Source: Perognathus longimembris pacificus (lineage: Eukaryota > Chordata > Mammalia > Rodentia > Heteromyidae). Taken from it: 64,000 bases of DNA. This document shows, piece by piece, positions 33,528-46,215 of the stretch. Where the stretch lies: contig NC_063170.1 of NCBI RefSeq assembly GCF_023159225.1, forward strand, positions 22,915,235 to 22,979,234, written 5' to 3'. Below the pieces are notes generated by a model. That model did not search any database, was not told where the DNA came from, and worked only from the letters and a program-made list of their open reading frames with translations. Each line of letters starts with the position of its first letter. Positions within the stretch are counted from its first letter, which is position 1. The position numbers and the translations under genes are program-made.

Positions 33528-33612
33528 TCTTTTGTTTGCAGGACTGGGGAACTAACCCAGGGCCTTGTGCATGCTAGGCCATTCTATACTACTTAGCTAC
33601 ATAACTATCCCT
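33528..33612 (-). mobile_element. ID-like tRNA-Ala-derived monomer
   Basis: GACTGGGGAACTAACCCAGG, GCCTTGTGCATGCTAGGCC and TACTTAGCTACATAACTATC form an ID-type element in reverse, without the Geo half. Confidence 0.7.
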
Positions 33613-35669
33613 TCTGATTCTTGGGATATGAGAAAGGAGATCATCACTCCCTTTTCCCCTCATCTCTTTTATATCTCAAAATGGATAAATGGGTAGTGGT
33701 GAGCTTTTTTCATATACATGCACAATCTATGAGCATTCATTCTTTACCAACTATTAGAGCCAGCTAGTAGGCACTATACTCTGCAAGACCCTCTTCCTCA
33801 TCATTAAGTGTGAAGCACTAGGTGAAGGGAATAAGGCAATTGTTTTAAAGATGTGCATTGGGGACAGCTACTAGAGGGCACTTTACTAGTTCAATATAGT
33901 AAAACAAATCAGCCATAGCTGGCACCACCACACATGGCTTAAGAAAAATGCACTGTAGAGAATTGACACCGTACCTATAATTTTAAAAGATTTGCTCATT
34001 TAAACTAACTGGCAGCATTTTCTGCCACATAATAGAGAAGTTCACAGGACACAGGGCCCCTCCTGGCTTCTGTGGCTATAAAAGCCCCTTCATACTGAAT
34101 TTTTTATATTTGGTAAATTAATAGTTTACTGTTCCAAGATTCCTCCGTGTTTATATTATTGCTTTTCTAACATAAAAGTTTGCAGTTGTTATGGAAACAT
34201 ATGGTAACATTTGCTGCTAAATTTTAAATGCATTTTCTACCCCTGTTACACACCTGAAATGAAGCCAAAAACTCTCTTTGCTTTACATTAGAGTGAAATT
34301 CAAACTGGTCTGGGTAACTATAAATGGTTACTGTTTGTCTTGGCTCCTACCTGTATCAGATTTAGACTAAGGAATCTTGAGGGAAGAAATTACATGGGAT
34401 AAAATGGATATTTCTAAATTACAAGGCCTGCAACTCCAGTGGCTCCAAATATCAGCTTTCTGTTTCATCTCAGCCTGCCAGAAAGAAAGTGGTGGTGCTG
34501 GACAATAAAAAGTAGACAACATTTACTGGCCAGAGCCAAATGCTCCTTGTTTTGATTACAGTGGAGGAGAAGGTTGCAGATCTTGATCAGTTAAGTTTTG
34601 TTAGCAAATTAAATGGCTGTAGATTACAATGGTATAAGATATGATTTTTAGCCCCCAGTTCTAAGTGGAAATAACAAACATATAAATTCTTTGGACCATT
34701 CTAGTCTGCAATTGTCCTCTCTGGGCATCTTACAGTTCTTAAGTAATCATTTGTGATAACTCTGGCCCCAAGGGGAGGGTGGCTTGGAAATGTTCATTGG
34801 ACAGTTTTGTTAAGTGCCCCAATTACCTATTTCTTCATACCTTAGTACCTCCCTCAAGTCAGAATTCCTTGTGCAATGTAACTAGTCATAAATACTACTT
34901 AACTAAACGATACACTTTGGCTCAGAAAATTGTCAGATAAGAAAGACAGTATGAGAATGCTTGCCTGTCTGAGCTTTTTTCAGGTACTTTGACATCAAGA
35001 TAAATCAACAGACACAGAATTTCTAAGTGTGTATTAGGTCTTGCTCTGGGACCTAGGAGACCTGTGTTCCCACCTGGTTCTGTGGTCAGTGTTCCTCCAT
35101 TCATTTCAGCACGTAGAAGCAGTCAAAAGTAACTCAGAGGTTAACTCTCTCTCTACATTCTGGGAATGTAGCCACATGATGAACTGGAGAGTTTTACTGT
35201 AAAATTTTCACCAGATTAAATACTGCTTGCATATATTTAAAGTGAACAGTGAAAAGAATTAGGATACTTATCTAAGTACAGAAACTACTTAAGATTTTTT
35301 TTTGGGGGGGGACAACAAAGACCTTTCTTTAACAAGAAATGTATCATGTGTCCCCTAATAGCACATATTCAAAGGGTGTGACACCAGTAGCTAAAAAAAA
35401 TTCTTACACACTCCTTGCCTACACCCCTATCCTTCTCATTCAAATAAAGTTCTAAGACATCTGTTCTAGATTCACTAACTAAGCAAGCCAAGGGCTCAAG
35501 ATGCAATCACAACAGGCCCCACAGAGTAGCTTAGGCTAGAGCCCTCAGAAAGCATAAGTGCTTATGACATTATTTTAGGTTTTCTTGTTTCCCCATATTC
35601 TTCTTAAGAAACAGGGTAAGACTAAAATTTCCTAATTCATCAAGATATAAAAAAAAGTTTAATGATTAA
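33613..35669. other. Unique intronic sequence
   Basis: No repeat recognised. A T9G9 junction lies at 35297-35311. Confidence 0.5.
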
Positions 35670-35850
35670 AAAGCCACCTGGGTTCAAATACTAGCTTGGC
35701 TACTAAGAACCTGTGCTATCATGGGCAAGCTCCCTAACTTTCCTGAGTCTTCATTACTTTAATATAAAGTGAAGATAAAAACAAAAAAAACACATTTGAA
35801 AGAGTACTTGGTATATTGTAAAAAGACTCAGGAAAAGTTAGGTGCTGCTT
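35670..35850 (-). mobile_element. MIR fragment
   Basis: CCACCTGGGTTCAAATACTA, GCTTGGCTACTAAGAACCTG, ATGGGCAAGCTCCCTAACTT and CCTGAGTCTTCATTAC are the reversed MIR in order. Confidence 0.8.
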
Positions 35851-36039
35851 TTATAATAATAATCAGCTTCTTCATAATCAATAGCATAATTGTGATTGAA
35901 GGACATTTCTGCTTTCCTCTACTTTGGATGGCCAGCGTCTCCTAAGTTTGATGATACGATTTTTAGCTGTTCATACATTTATAGCATTGTTCTTTGTATC
36001 AGTGTTTAAAAAAACTGTGAAAAGATCTATTGTAGTCTT

Positions 36040-36223
36040 TTTTTTTTTTTTTTTTTTGCCTGAGCACTGTCCCTGGCTTCTTTTTGCTCAAGGCTAGCAC
36101 TCTGCCACTTGAGTCACAGCGCCACTTCTGGCCATTTTCTGTATATGTGGTGCTGGGGAATCGAACCCAGGGCTTCAAGTATATGAGGCAAGCGCTCTTG
36201 CCACTAGGCCATATCCCCAGCCC
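36040..36223 (-). mobile_element. IDL-Geo SINE lacking its last ~27 bases
   Basis: The T run abuts GCCTGAGCACTGTCCCTGG, so the terminal GGCCAGTCCTGGGCTTGG part of the right monomer is missing while the A tail is present. Target duplication TCTATTGTAGTCTT / TCTATTGTGGTCTT at 36026-36039 and 36224-36237 shows this is a genuine insertion. Confidence 0.92.
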
Positions 36224-36237
36224 TCTATTGTGGTCTT

Positions 36238-37445
36238 AACCTCAACAATTTATTTGAGAACCCTGGGTCCAGTATGCTGATTATACTTTTCTAACCTGAA
36301 GTAAAATATAGTCAGTTAGAAGAAATATTTTTTGAGTTTTATTGTGCAACAGGGTAACCATAGTTGATAATACTAATATATTGCATATTTCAAAGTTATT
36401 AAGAGCATATTTAAAAATATTAAATTACCAAAAAAGCAAAATGCATAACTTTTAAAACAAAAAAGTATCTGTTACTGTATTGTAAGATCATCTTATATAC
36501 TAACAGTAATGTATGTACTACACTTCAAGAGACTCTCAGTTAGGCCTTGCTTTGGATTCATAATCTCAAAGGGTATACCTACATGTAAACTGGGAGGCAG
36601 TTTGGATTGGACAGTCACCTATCCATGTGGATAATGGCCATGGCAAGATACTGAATATTGGTGACTGTCACTAAACTTACTTTGCTAAGCATATATTTAC
36701 ATCTGACCCCATGTCAGTGCTAGAAACAGTTCCCTCTGAAGAACCTATGTTTCCAGTAATGTGAGCATCATGTTGCAGAGGCTCCCGTGAAAATATAAAA
36801 ATGATACTTTATCTAGAGGTCTCATCCAGTCTCTACAGACTGGTTAAAATGTATTTTGACCCCTGTGATAACTCATTCTCATATGATACATTTGGCATAG
36901 GAAAAGATTAATTACTTACAAAAACCAAGCTAACATCTCTACAGCAAATATATTATCACACTATAGAACTGGACATAAAGGTTTGCACTTGCATCATTAG
37001 CCTGGCTATAATAAATGAGACTTTCTATATGATGTATAATATGGTAAGGAGAACACAGCTGTCTACTGCTCTTCTGTAGAAAAGTACGTAGGTGTACTGC
37101 ATCTGCTAACACTTAATAAACCCTCTGCAACAAAGCTGTAGCACTCACAACATCAATGGTGAAAAACCATTATCCATGGATAATTAACTATGTCAGGACA
37201 CTGAGGTACTAACATGAGGGCCTCATAATTTCCTACTAAGGCAAAGACAGTAAAACATTATTATAATATATTACTAATACTGTGTAAGAAGACTTCTATT
37301 TGTGTCACTAATGTAAGTTACAGCATTGTTGACTTGTTATCAGTTCTTGTGGACATTCTATCACTTGAAGGGCAGAGCAGTACTTCTTATGAGTTGAGGA
37401 ACAATGAAGACATACTTCCATTTAGGATTAAAACTTTAAAATGAA
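36238..37445. other. Unique intronic sequence
   Basis: AT-rich; no repeat recognised. Confidence 0.5.
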
Positions 37446-37611
37446 AGCTGGGCACTGGTATCTCACATCTGTAATCTTAGCTGCTCAGGAGGCTAAAATC
37501 TAACTACACACACCCACACCCAAGCTGGAAGCTCAAGTGATAGAGTGCTAGCTTTTGCAAAAAAGCTCAGGGACAGTGCCCAGGCCCTTATTTCAAACTT
37601 CAGGACTGATA

Positions 37612-37615
<4 letters not shown>
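37446..37615 (+). mobile_element. B1-Geo SINE with internal deletion
   Basis: GCTGGGCACTGGTATCTCAC and GCTGCTCAGGAGGCTAAAAT, then a CA-rich patch replaces most of the linker, then the right monomer (CTCAAGTGATAGAGTGCTAG, CTCAGGGACAGTGCCCAGGC). The tail is a long AG repeat. Confidence 0.82.

Positions 37616-37691
<76 letters not shown>
37616..37691 (+). repeat. (AG)38 microsatellite at a SINE tail
   Basis: 76-bp perfect AG run starting where the B1-Geo A tail would be. A pure purine tract of this length can form triplex DNA. Confidence 0.95.
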
Positions 37692-37697
<6 letters not shown>

Positions 37698-38199
37698 GCA
37701 GTTCATTTTATTTTTCCCTTAAATTCCAGGAACATATCTAAAGTAGGCATTAATGATGGAGAATCCATCATTAAAATCACCACTACTAAGTCCAAAGCAA
37801 TACACATGTAAAAACATTCCCAGTGTACTCATGTGATCTTTAGAAGAGTCCATTATTTTTGCTTTCTTTAAATATATTGGTTATTTTGAGACTCTCCCCT
37901 ACAACACAAATGTTTGACTGTCTCAGTAACAAGGCTTTTTGACGCTTGAAGACAAAAGCTCCACTCCATTTATTAAGACGACTTCCTACTGTGTAGGGCT
38001 GTTTTCTACCTCATAATTAAAATAGCACCTGAACAGGACCATCTGTGAGCACAGATTAAGTTTTCTACAAAATATGAATATCTGTTCATTTTGTTTCTGC
38101 CCCATGCCTCTAAAATTCACAGATATTTTGGATGACATAGCATGCTTAAATAAACTTTCCCCCCACCAAAAAAAAAGAAAAAGGAAAAGTAGTTAGGAT
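37692..38199. other. Unique intronic sequence
   Basis: No repeat recognised. Confidence 0.45.
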
Positions 38200-39230
38200 A
38201 AATATTTTGCTCTTCACAATAACCTCCCATGCATTAATAAATAAATTAACAGCTCTGCAATTTACTTAAAGAATGAATGAGCTGTCAGTCTTTGCTTTCT
38301 GTTTCTATGAGTCTATTGGTTTATGGCAACCCAGAGACAGTTTGCCATTTTATTTTCCTCTTCCCTTTTCAAACACACACTTCTTGGAAAAGACATTATT
38401 TACCTAAAAGGCTGCCAAGATATTGTTAGGATATTGACTATTTCATAATCTAGTCTTATTTAACTAAAATAAAGTCTCACAGGGAAGTTTATTTTTTTTT
38501 GTTTTTTTGGTGTGTGTGTGTGTGTGTGTATGTGTGTGTGTATGTGTGTATTTTGCACAAACTGAAAAACCCATAAATGCAGACTTTATAAACACTGATA
38601 CATTTCTTCCAGAGAATTTTCTGAACTTAAGTTAACTTTGCCATAGAAATTTGTGTTTCTTTGGAAATGTTCATTTATTTGAATGAAATGGCTCCTTTGA
38701 TACAGTTGGGTCTGTGATGTCAACCTGGCTCTATTCTTATAACCCTTATGAAATATTTACAATGAAATTTAACCACGCATGCGTAACAGCTGACTTCAGT
38801 GGCAGCCACGGCTTGGATTTACTCTGTTCTCTTTATTAAAGGAAAGCAAGAGTCCTTCTATTTTCCTCTTGTTTAGAAGATCAAGCCCACATGTATTTAC
38901 AACTTCCCAAACCACACTTCTAAGTGGCCATTCATATGGAGCAGTAAAACTAAAAGATGACACTGACCACATGACATCTCTGTGCTAGGTGCCCTGGAAG
39001 AACAGTTGGGTTTCCATGGAAGAGCTGGGAACAGTCCGGAGCTCCTGGGTGTAACAGGAGAACCAGTTATTCATGGTCTACAAAGCTCTTGGCTCTTCCT
39101 TTCTGACAACAAAACCTTTCAAAACTGCCAATGTATTTCCAGACACCATTTTTTATGGTGACAATGAGCACCATACATACCTCATTCACATTTGAAAACT
39201 CTTTGGAAAAAGAAAGTTAAAATACTGCCA
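38200..39230. other. Unique stretch, candidate conserved noncoding sequence
   Basis: Apart from the TG repeat at 38509-38549 no repeats are seen. It contains several homeodomain-type words (CATTAATAAATAAATTAAC), GCATGCGTAACAGCTG at 38777-38792 and E-box-like CAGCTG. Regulatory function is inferred from composition only. Confidence 0.3.
38509..38549 (+). repeat. (TG)n microsatellite
   Basis: TG repeat with TATG interruptions, preceded by T runs. Confidence 0.9.
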
Positions 39231-40379
39231 GGTTCAAGGCAAAAAAAAAAAAAAAACCAAAAAAAAAACCTAAATGAAGTACATAAGTATTTCCTCCAGG
39301 CTAGAACCTACAGAGAGCAGAACAGGTGAAAGAGGCAGAGGCAGTATGCATATTGTGTTCCGTCTCCTGGCCAGTCATTGAAAAGTGACTGAAAAGTGTG
39401 AGATGACTTCTAATTGAAAGCAGTTAGAACATACATTCTCTTTCTACACCATCCAGCCTCCAAACATGTTTTGATTGGCCTGGACAATAGTTACAAATGT
39501 TTGGATTTATTGCTAACATTTAAATAGTTATGAGACCTCATAGTCATAGACATACTCGATTTTCCACTTCTCTTGAAAATGAGTAAGGCCCAGCAAACAC
39601 GGATTCTGCCTTCCTGCAAGGCTAAGCAGCTCCATACAAGCCAGGAAATCCCCATTCACCTCAATCCCATCTACATCGCTGACAGGGAAAGTTATAACTT
39701 TGATCTTAACTCACTAACATTCTTTAGAAAACACAAATATACAACTCATAGGTTCCCATCATCAAGATCTCAGAAGAGTACTTTCTCATTTTTGGGCACC
39801 ATTTCACCATTTTATGGGCTCTGCTAGTCCTCAATACCAGGTCTCCTCCATTTATTTACACAGCCAGATGGCAGTAATCGTTAGCATCATAGGTACAAAA
39901 GTTAGCAGAAGTATGAACTCCACCAAAATGCCCAGAAGCATACAGGGAGACTCAGCAGCAAAGGGAAAGGCTCTATTATTTCCACTGCAGAGTTCTCAAC
40001 CTGTCAGGTAGGCTGGCACTGTTCGTTATGCTTCACTCAAACCCATACTTACATTTATACACCCAGGTGTACTTTCTTAACGCACCTTCTCTGACTTCTC
40101 TGCCACAGTCTGTTTCCAATGCTGCTAGAAGATGCTTGCTTAATACAGCTCCCAATTCTCAGAGGCCCCCTCAAAGCTTTTAAAGCTGGCATAACACGCA
40201 GAATTTCAAATGAAGACCCAGCAGCAGAAAGATCATTTACAGTAACTATACAAACAAGCTAAATGAAAGACTTGTGTTCAGTCATTAAAAATAATAATGC
40301 TAAAGCCCTGAGGGCTGAAATGTAAAGCTTATACTTCGTGTGAGGAAACAGAGAAGGAGTGTGTTTATTATCCCAATAA
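39231..40379. other. Unique intronic sequence
   Basis: No repeat except an A/AACC run at 39241-39270. Confidence 0.45.
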
Positions 40380-41420
40380 GATAACCTGCTAATTTATTTA
40401 GCAGGCAATTTTAGAGTATATTCGTTCACAGTGAAATCTCACTTTATCAGATTATATGAAAAAATAACAACCACAAATAAAATGCTTGCTCAAGCCAAGG
40501 GCTTTTTCAAGATAGCTATCATTGTGCATGCAGGAGGCCAGCAAGGGGCTGGTGGGAGGTGTGCCGCCAGTGTGAGATTCTATTTCTACTGGCCTGGGCT
40601 CCCGAGCCAAGGCTACAGTTAGTTATAGAGTTATCTCTCTCACACTTTGTAGATGATGCCTAACATCATGACAACAGAGAAGAGGAAAGGTCTCTGGTCC
40701 TGCCTACCTACAACAAGTTTCTGTAAAGTAATGAATACAGACAGCTTGGGGACCATCCACCTGCGCTGCCTGCCTCTTCCTGCCTGGAAAATGAAACCAC
40801 CAGGGATTGGCAGAAGGTACTTGTCTGACAGGGCCAGGACAGCCTTTCTCCTCAGTGACAGCCTGGGCTTCCCCTCTTAAACTTGACCCACCATAATTCC
40901 TTCACAATGCAGCAGCGAGGCAGCTGACAGAAGCAGCTGCAGCTCCTAAGCGAGATGGATGGAATTTTCATAACTAGTTCCCCAAGTTACATTTTACCTT
41001 CAAGATAATTTATGAGCAGCTCTAGAGCCTTGAAGAGACAATATGCTTGCCATAAAATTAACTGTAACAGTCTTGTAGGTTATAATTAACACTGGGAGGG
41101 TAGCACAACTGGATGAAACACGTGGCATAATTGATGGTGCACTGGAGCTGAAGCAAGCTAACCATGCCACCACAGTGCACACTGCCTCGGCCCACACCAG
41201 CACAGGCTTTCTGAGGGTTAATCACAATGACACTGCAGAGCCCATTTTCAGGTAGAGAAGAACAGAGATGAGAAACAAGGTGGAGGTGCTGGCAAGGCCA
41301 TGAGACACCTGGATGATCCAGGGTAGCCAACAGTCTGGAAAGAGAAGCACACAGGACTAAGAGCAATCAGGGCATGGGACCACACACAAGTGCCCACAGA
41401 AGGCTTCCTTGAAGACACAG
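40380..41420. other. Unique stretch, candidate conserved noncoding sequence
   Basis: Repeat-free kilobase with GC near 45-50%, CAGCTG E-boxes in a cluster at 40921-40945 (GGCAGCTGACAGAAGCAGCT) and homeodomain-type ATAATTAAC at 41081-41089. No exon signals found. Conservation not testable here. Confidence 0.35.
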
Positions 41421-41790
41421 CCTCATATTCTCAGTAAAATACATCTTTGAAAAAAAATGGGGACATGAAGAAGAGAATTAAAACTTCTAAAATGCACTTC
41501 TAAGATTTGTAGTATTTTCTCACAAACATCATTGAGCTGAGCATTTCAATGGGACATAGGCACGTCTATGTCCAATTAATATGATCGATGAAGCTTGAAG
41601 GTTAACTTATATAGTAACCTGAGCACCCTGTCCAATGGAGAGTATGGAAAGCTAATCAGAAGAGTCATGTCAATCATTTCCACCTCAGAAACACTAAACT
41701 ATTCCATTTTGTGCCTGCCTACCAAACAACCTAGCAATGATGGAAAATTTGAGAATATCCTAAGCCCACTGGACCTGGTTATATTCGCAG
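41421..41790. other. Unique intronic sequence
   Basis: No repeat recognised. Confidence 0.45.

Positions 41791-41846
<56 letters not shown>
41791..41846 (+). repeat. (GT)n microsatellite at a SINE tail
   Basis: About 27 GT units with one ATAT interruption, abutting the 3' end of the minus-strand B1-Geo that follows. Confidence 0.95.
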
Positions 41847-41848
<2 letters not shown>

Positions 41849-42023
41849 AACTAAGGACCTGGATGCTGTCCCTGAGGCTTGAGGCTAGTGCTCCTCCACT
41901 TGAGTCACAGCTCTATTTCCAGCTTTCACAGACTTTCCTGCCCTGATGGCTTTGAACCATGATCCTTAGATCCCAGCCTCCTCAGTAGTTAGGATTACAA
42001 GCATAAGCCCCTGGTGCCCAGCT
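41847..42023 (-). mobile_element. B1-Geo dimeric SINE
   Basis: Right monomer (AAGGACCTGGATGCTGTCCC, CTCCACTTGAGTCACAGC), then left monomer (CCCTGATGGCTTTGAACCAT, GTTAGGATTACAAGCATAAG) in reverse. Its linker is shortened. Confidence 0.85.
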
Positions 42024-42839
42024 ATAGTTACATAATTTTAATAAGGAATTAAGGTGACTTACCTATTTTTGTTTTCCGATTTGTTTGTTTTGTTTTGTTT
42101 TGTCCTAGGACAAGATACTTGAAAATTCTGATAAATGATGCAACAGTGTCCCCTACAGGCCAATAGAGCTTCCCCGTTCCCCCCTCATACACACACCATT
42201 ATTTCTTCAACTGAAAGCCAACATTAAACTTTTATCTATAACCTGGAATATACATTACAGAGAAAATTTGTAAAATACACTGGGGAATCCCCTGAGATAG
42301 AATAAAATTACTCTTCTTCATGTGCAGTAAATTGTTTCCTAGCTATAAACATACCATACAGCTGGTGATCAACCTGTGATGGAGTAGATAAATTGTTCCC
42401 CTTGCACCTTGAGGGCAACTACTCAAATAGGTCTTGACTACCACAGCCCCAAAATTACTAGACTTGGAGGATTTACAGATTCTTAGAGGCTAAACTTTGA
42501 TGTTCTCATCTTCGACCCTGCTCTTTGGCCTTCTAAAAGACTGTAGCCAATATAAACGAAATGATATAGCTATAAAGGTAATAACTTTCCTCCAACATAG
42601 CATGATAAAGCATGAGCTGAGAACTATAGCCTTATATAGAGAGATGTACCCACAACTAAGACTGTGAAACCTGTTCAGGTGGTAGAGAGAATAACTATTT
42701 CCAGATGCACACTTGCTTATTTCCATGCTGGAAAGTCTTTAAGCCCTGCGTTGTGAGACAGGAGTCAAAGTACTTACTCAACCATGAGTGGCTGACAAAG
42801 CTTTGTTACTGCCAATAGCAGCTGAGCAGGGCCATCTTG
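42024..42839. other. Unique intronic sequence
   Basis: Contains a short TTTTG run at 42085-42105. No family recognised. Confidence 0.45.
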
Positions 42840-42995
42840 CCTTCAATATCTCCACTATGTACTAGCTGTGACTGTGGACAAGCTATTCTGCATATCTATG
42901 CCCCATTTTTCTCATTATAGAAAGGATTTCTAAATCTGCCTGGCACATAGGGAAATCTCAGTAAAAGTTACCTGCTATTGTTTAAAGTGGGTCCA
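42840..42995 (-). mobile_element. MIR fragment
   Basis: ACTAGCTGTGACTGTGGACA, AGCTATTCTGCATATCTATG and CTGCCTGGCACATAGGGAAA fit reversed MIR. Confidence 0.7.
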
Positions 42996-43439
42996 TTGCC
43001 AATTTCAAGGAAAGAGGAAGCAAAATGAAGAGAGCCATCCAGTACCTTTGTCTGTGCTATGGGACCTAACTCAGGGGGCTAAACCTTCTCAAAGCTGGGA
43101 GATGTCTTCTGCCGTCAGAGTCACCTGCATCAAGTCCCTGCTTGAGATGAAGCTATGAGGGTCCAAGGCATCTGTGACACACCCACACAACTACAGCCCA
43201 CTGGTGATGGGGCAGTCTGAAACCAGCACAGTATCTGTCAATTCTGTGAGACTGTGCTGAGCGTAGGGCGGCCTGTCTTAGGCTAATTTCCTTCTAGAGT
43301 TCCTCTCTATACTATTTCAGCAATACCTGAGCACCTACCTGAAGGCCGGGCTTTTGCATGGGGCCACAGTCCCAAAGAAGAGACAGCTTGAATGAGAATG
43401 GGTTATGTTTGACTTCTTTGTTTTGATCTAAAGATGATG
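42996..43439. other. Unique intronic sequence
   Basis: No repeat recognised. Confidence 0.45.
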
Positions 43440-43690
43440 ATGATGATAGCAATTTTTATACCAAGCACATTTCAGGGAGTTGCTATAGGAGTTATATATG
43501 GAATAGCTATATCAAATCTATGAAATAGATTCTACAGTTATCATCCCCTAGGCAAAAACACAAATGAGAAAACTGAGGCCCAAAGGGGTTATTTTAACTT
43601 TCCCAGAGTTATAGAAGCAGATTCAGACCTAGGAAATCTGACCCAGAATGTATACAACTAACCACCATGCTATCTTACTGAAGTTTAGTC
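43440..43690 (+). mobile_element. MIR fragment
   Basis: AATGAGAAAACTGAGGCCCA, AAGGGGTTATTTTAACTTTC and CCCAGAGTTATAGAAGCAG match the MIR core in sense, and ACCACCATGCTAT its 3' part. Confidence 0.85.
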
Positions 43691-43879
43691 TGAGAGAAAA
43701 CAAGTTTGTTTTGTTTTGTTTTTCCTGTTCAGTATTGAGAACTAGGTCCCTCTGGAAAGAAGGTAGCACAAACAGCACAAATTCCATCCAGTGGTCTGCA
43801 GCTGTACATAGATTTCTCCTCTGTCTCCCATTTACACTCAAAGTAGCTTCATGCCCACTTTTCCTCAACACAATTTGGC

Positions 43880-43935
43880 ATTGGGACAGTAATCACACAG
43901 TGCCTGGCATACAGTGAGTCACAAAAGAACATTTA
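43880..43935 (-). mobile_element. MIR- or L2-type fragment
   Basis: CACAGTGCCTGGCATACAGT is the conserved end motif shared by MIR and L2. Too short to decide. Confidence 0.4.
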
Positions 43936-44049
43936 AGGAGAAACTTCCTCTCTTTTCCCTTGGACCTGGGTTTCCATGGAATCATGATTCAATCTCTTTC
44001 ACAGTATTTATTGTTCTGTACTAGAGGATCCATTTCCCCTAATCAAGAA

Positions 44050-44125
44050 TTACTCATCACTGCAGCTCTATGGGCCAGTAGAGTACCTAGGACCAGGTAG
44101 GCATGCAATACATATTTGCAGAACC
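44050..44125 (+). mobile_element. L2 3'-end-like fragment
   Basis: AGTACCTAGGACCAGGTAGG and CATGCAATACATATTTGCAG resemble the L2 3' terminus. Confidence 0.45.
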
Positions 44126-44639
44126 AACATGTGACTCTCATCAGTCACAGCAACAATAACACCATTGATGAGGCCTGAGTGTATTGTTACCTATAATCAC
44201 CACCTATGACAAAGATGTGGCTTCTTCAGTTATCTCTTAAGGGAGATTTCTTAACATAACATAGCCTGCATTTACGCCTTCCTTGAAAACTTTCAAGGTG
44301 ATACATGTCTTAGGAAAGTTAAATGGGAACCAGAGAGCCAAAAAAAAAAGCAGTCAAGGAGGATTCCCTAGGACGGTATTCTTCCAAACACTAGCATCCA
44401 TGAAGATTTTGCAAACATTATTGCACTACAGCTACAAATGATCAGTTTCTGGTGAAGATTAGAAAGGGAATTTAAAAAAATATTTTCCCCAATAGAATTA
44501 CAGATTTAATTGGCTGTTGTACAATACACAGGACACGGCATGAAATTCACAGGGTTCCACTGAAGGAAACAGTTCCTGATGGCACTAAATTAGAATGAAT
44601 TCTACCTCCATGACAGAAGAATTTCCTTCAATTTTGTTT
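44126..44639. other. Unique intronic sequence
   Basis: No repeat recognised. Confidence 0.4.
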
Positions 44640-44720
44640 TCTGCTGTATACTCAGGGTCTGGAACAGTGCTTGGAAAATAGTAAGGCCTTAATAAATATT
44701 TGGTGAATAAATAAATGTCA
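44640..44720 (+). mobile_element. L2 3'-end fragment
   Basis: GGAACAGTGCTTGGAAAATA, GTAAGGCCTTAATAAATATT and TGGTGAATAAATAAATG match the L2 3' terminus (GCACATAGTAGGTGCTCAAT, AAATGTTTGTTGAATGAATG). Confidence 0.7.
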
Positions 44721-46215
44721 TTAGCCATAAGAAGCAGCCAGCCACTAATCACAATCAGAGACCTGCCACATCCACAGCTCGGGCTCAAACCCATGTGTTG
44801 ATTTTATAAATAAGATGCACAGAAATCAATTGGCCTTTGTTCCCCATAAAAACGTTCAAGTAATGACAGTAACAATGGTAATAACATTAACAACACTTGC
44901 CTCCTTAAGATAACTTGCTGTGTCTTAGGAGGAAAAAGGGTAACTCTATCCCTTGACTCAATTAATCTTTGCTCTAAATTTATACAATGTTTCAATTCCT
45001 ACACATTTATGAGGAGGTTTTATGGAGTTATCAGGTTTTATGGAGTAATCTGCTTTGGAGACACAAAAGACATTCTTCCACTCTTTGCAGCAGAAATCAG
45101 AGCCTGCAATTATTAAAGAGGGGACAAATATTTTTAAAGGACATCAATGGCAATTAGCAGGCCAGTACCTCCCATTGTCTCCTCTCTTGCTTACTCCTCA
45201 TGCCTATGTTAACACTGCAAACAAGCTCAGCTTGCTGTGTAGAAAGCCAGTTAACCTACAGTTGCCATAATTCCTGGTGTTCAATGAGCTAACTCTGTCA
45301 GAAAACACATCCTTTCTCTGGAGCCTGAAAGCTATCACCCAGCATGGTCAGGTGATAGGATCATAGATTGTCCCTGTGGATAATTACATCAGTCTAATTG
45401 TCCCAGAGCCCATTCCCAAGGCCAATGGATCTACTTTTTGTGAACACAACTCCTTAGAGTGGAAAAGGACTTTGGGCCCAAATTCCAAGTAACCAAGGCT
45501 AATGTTCATCCCTGCACTACTATCATATTGAGACACAGAAGGCATCCAGGAAAAGGCCTGGAGCTGATGAAGAACAGACTAAAAGCCACATTAGCTTTCA
45601 GCTTTGCTCTTACCAGGCTGAAATCTATTCCCTTATTTGGAGGCATGTCCCTAGAGAGGCCTTTATGACCCTTTCTACCTCCACAAGTTTTTCTTCACCA
45701 AGCTCTATTTCACTTCTAATAGTGAGCTGAAGGAGCTCAGAAATGACTGTCTCAAGCAAGAGACCATGTCTTAGTTCTGGTCCCAGCCCACTGCCTTGGT
45801 GTTTTGCTCCACATGTTCCCAAGGCAGCCTGTGCAAAAGCATCCTTTCTTGCTCAGTCTATTAACAAAGGACTGGGTGCCATCATGGGCCTTAAATATCT
45901 AAGTAATAATAGCTAATTGCAAAACTGGACTGAACTGATTTGTCAGTTTTGATTATAATCCAGGATGGCTATAGGTGAAAGGAGAGAGAAGAGAATGGTG
46001 TATCAGAGTTCTCTCCTTTCTTTCAGTGTCAAGTTTGTGCCCTAGGCAAAGTTAGTGAATAACTAACTTTCAGTTTCAAGGTTTCTTCCCTTGGCAAAGT
46101 TAGGGGGGGGAAAGAGAAAGTATCATCTTCATAATTAAGAAGGAACACAAAGTACTTATAAACTCAAGGATGGGTCACGGTAAGTTCTTCTACTTAGTTA
46201 ATACATCAGAATGCC
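44721..46215. other. Unique sequence, possible regulatory content
   Basis: No repeat recognised. 45010-45440 is unique with TGCAATTATTAAAG and GGCAATTAGCAGG homeodomain-type words. ORFs lack features. Confidence 0.35.
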
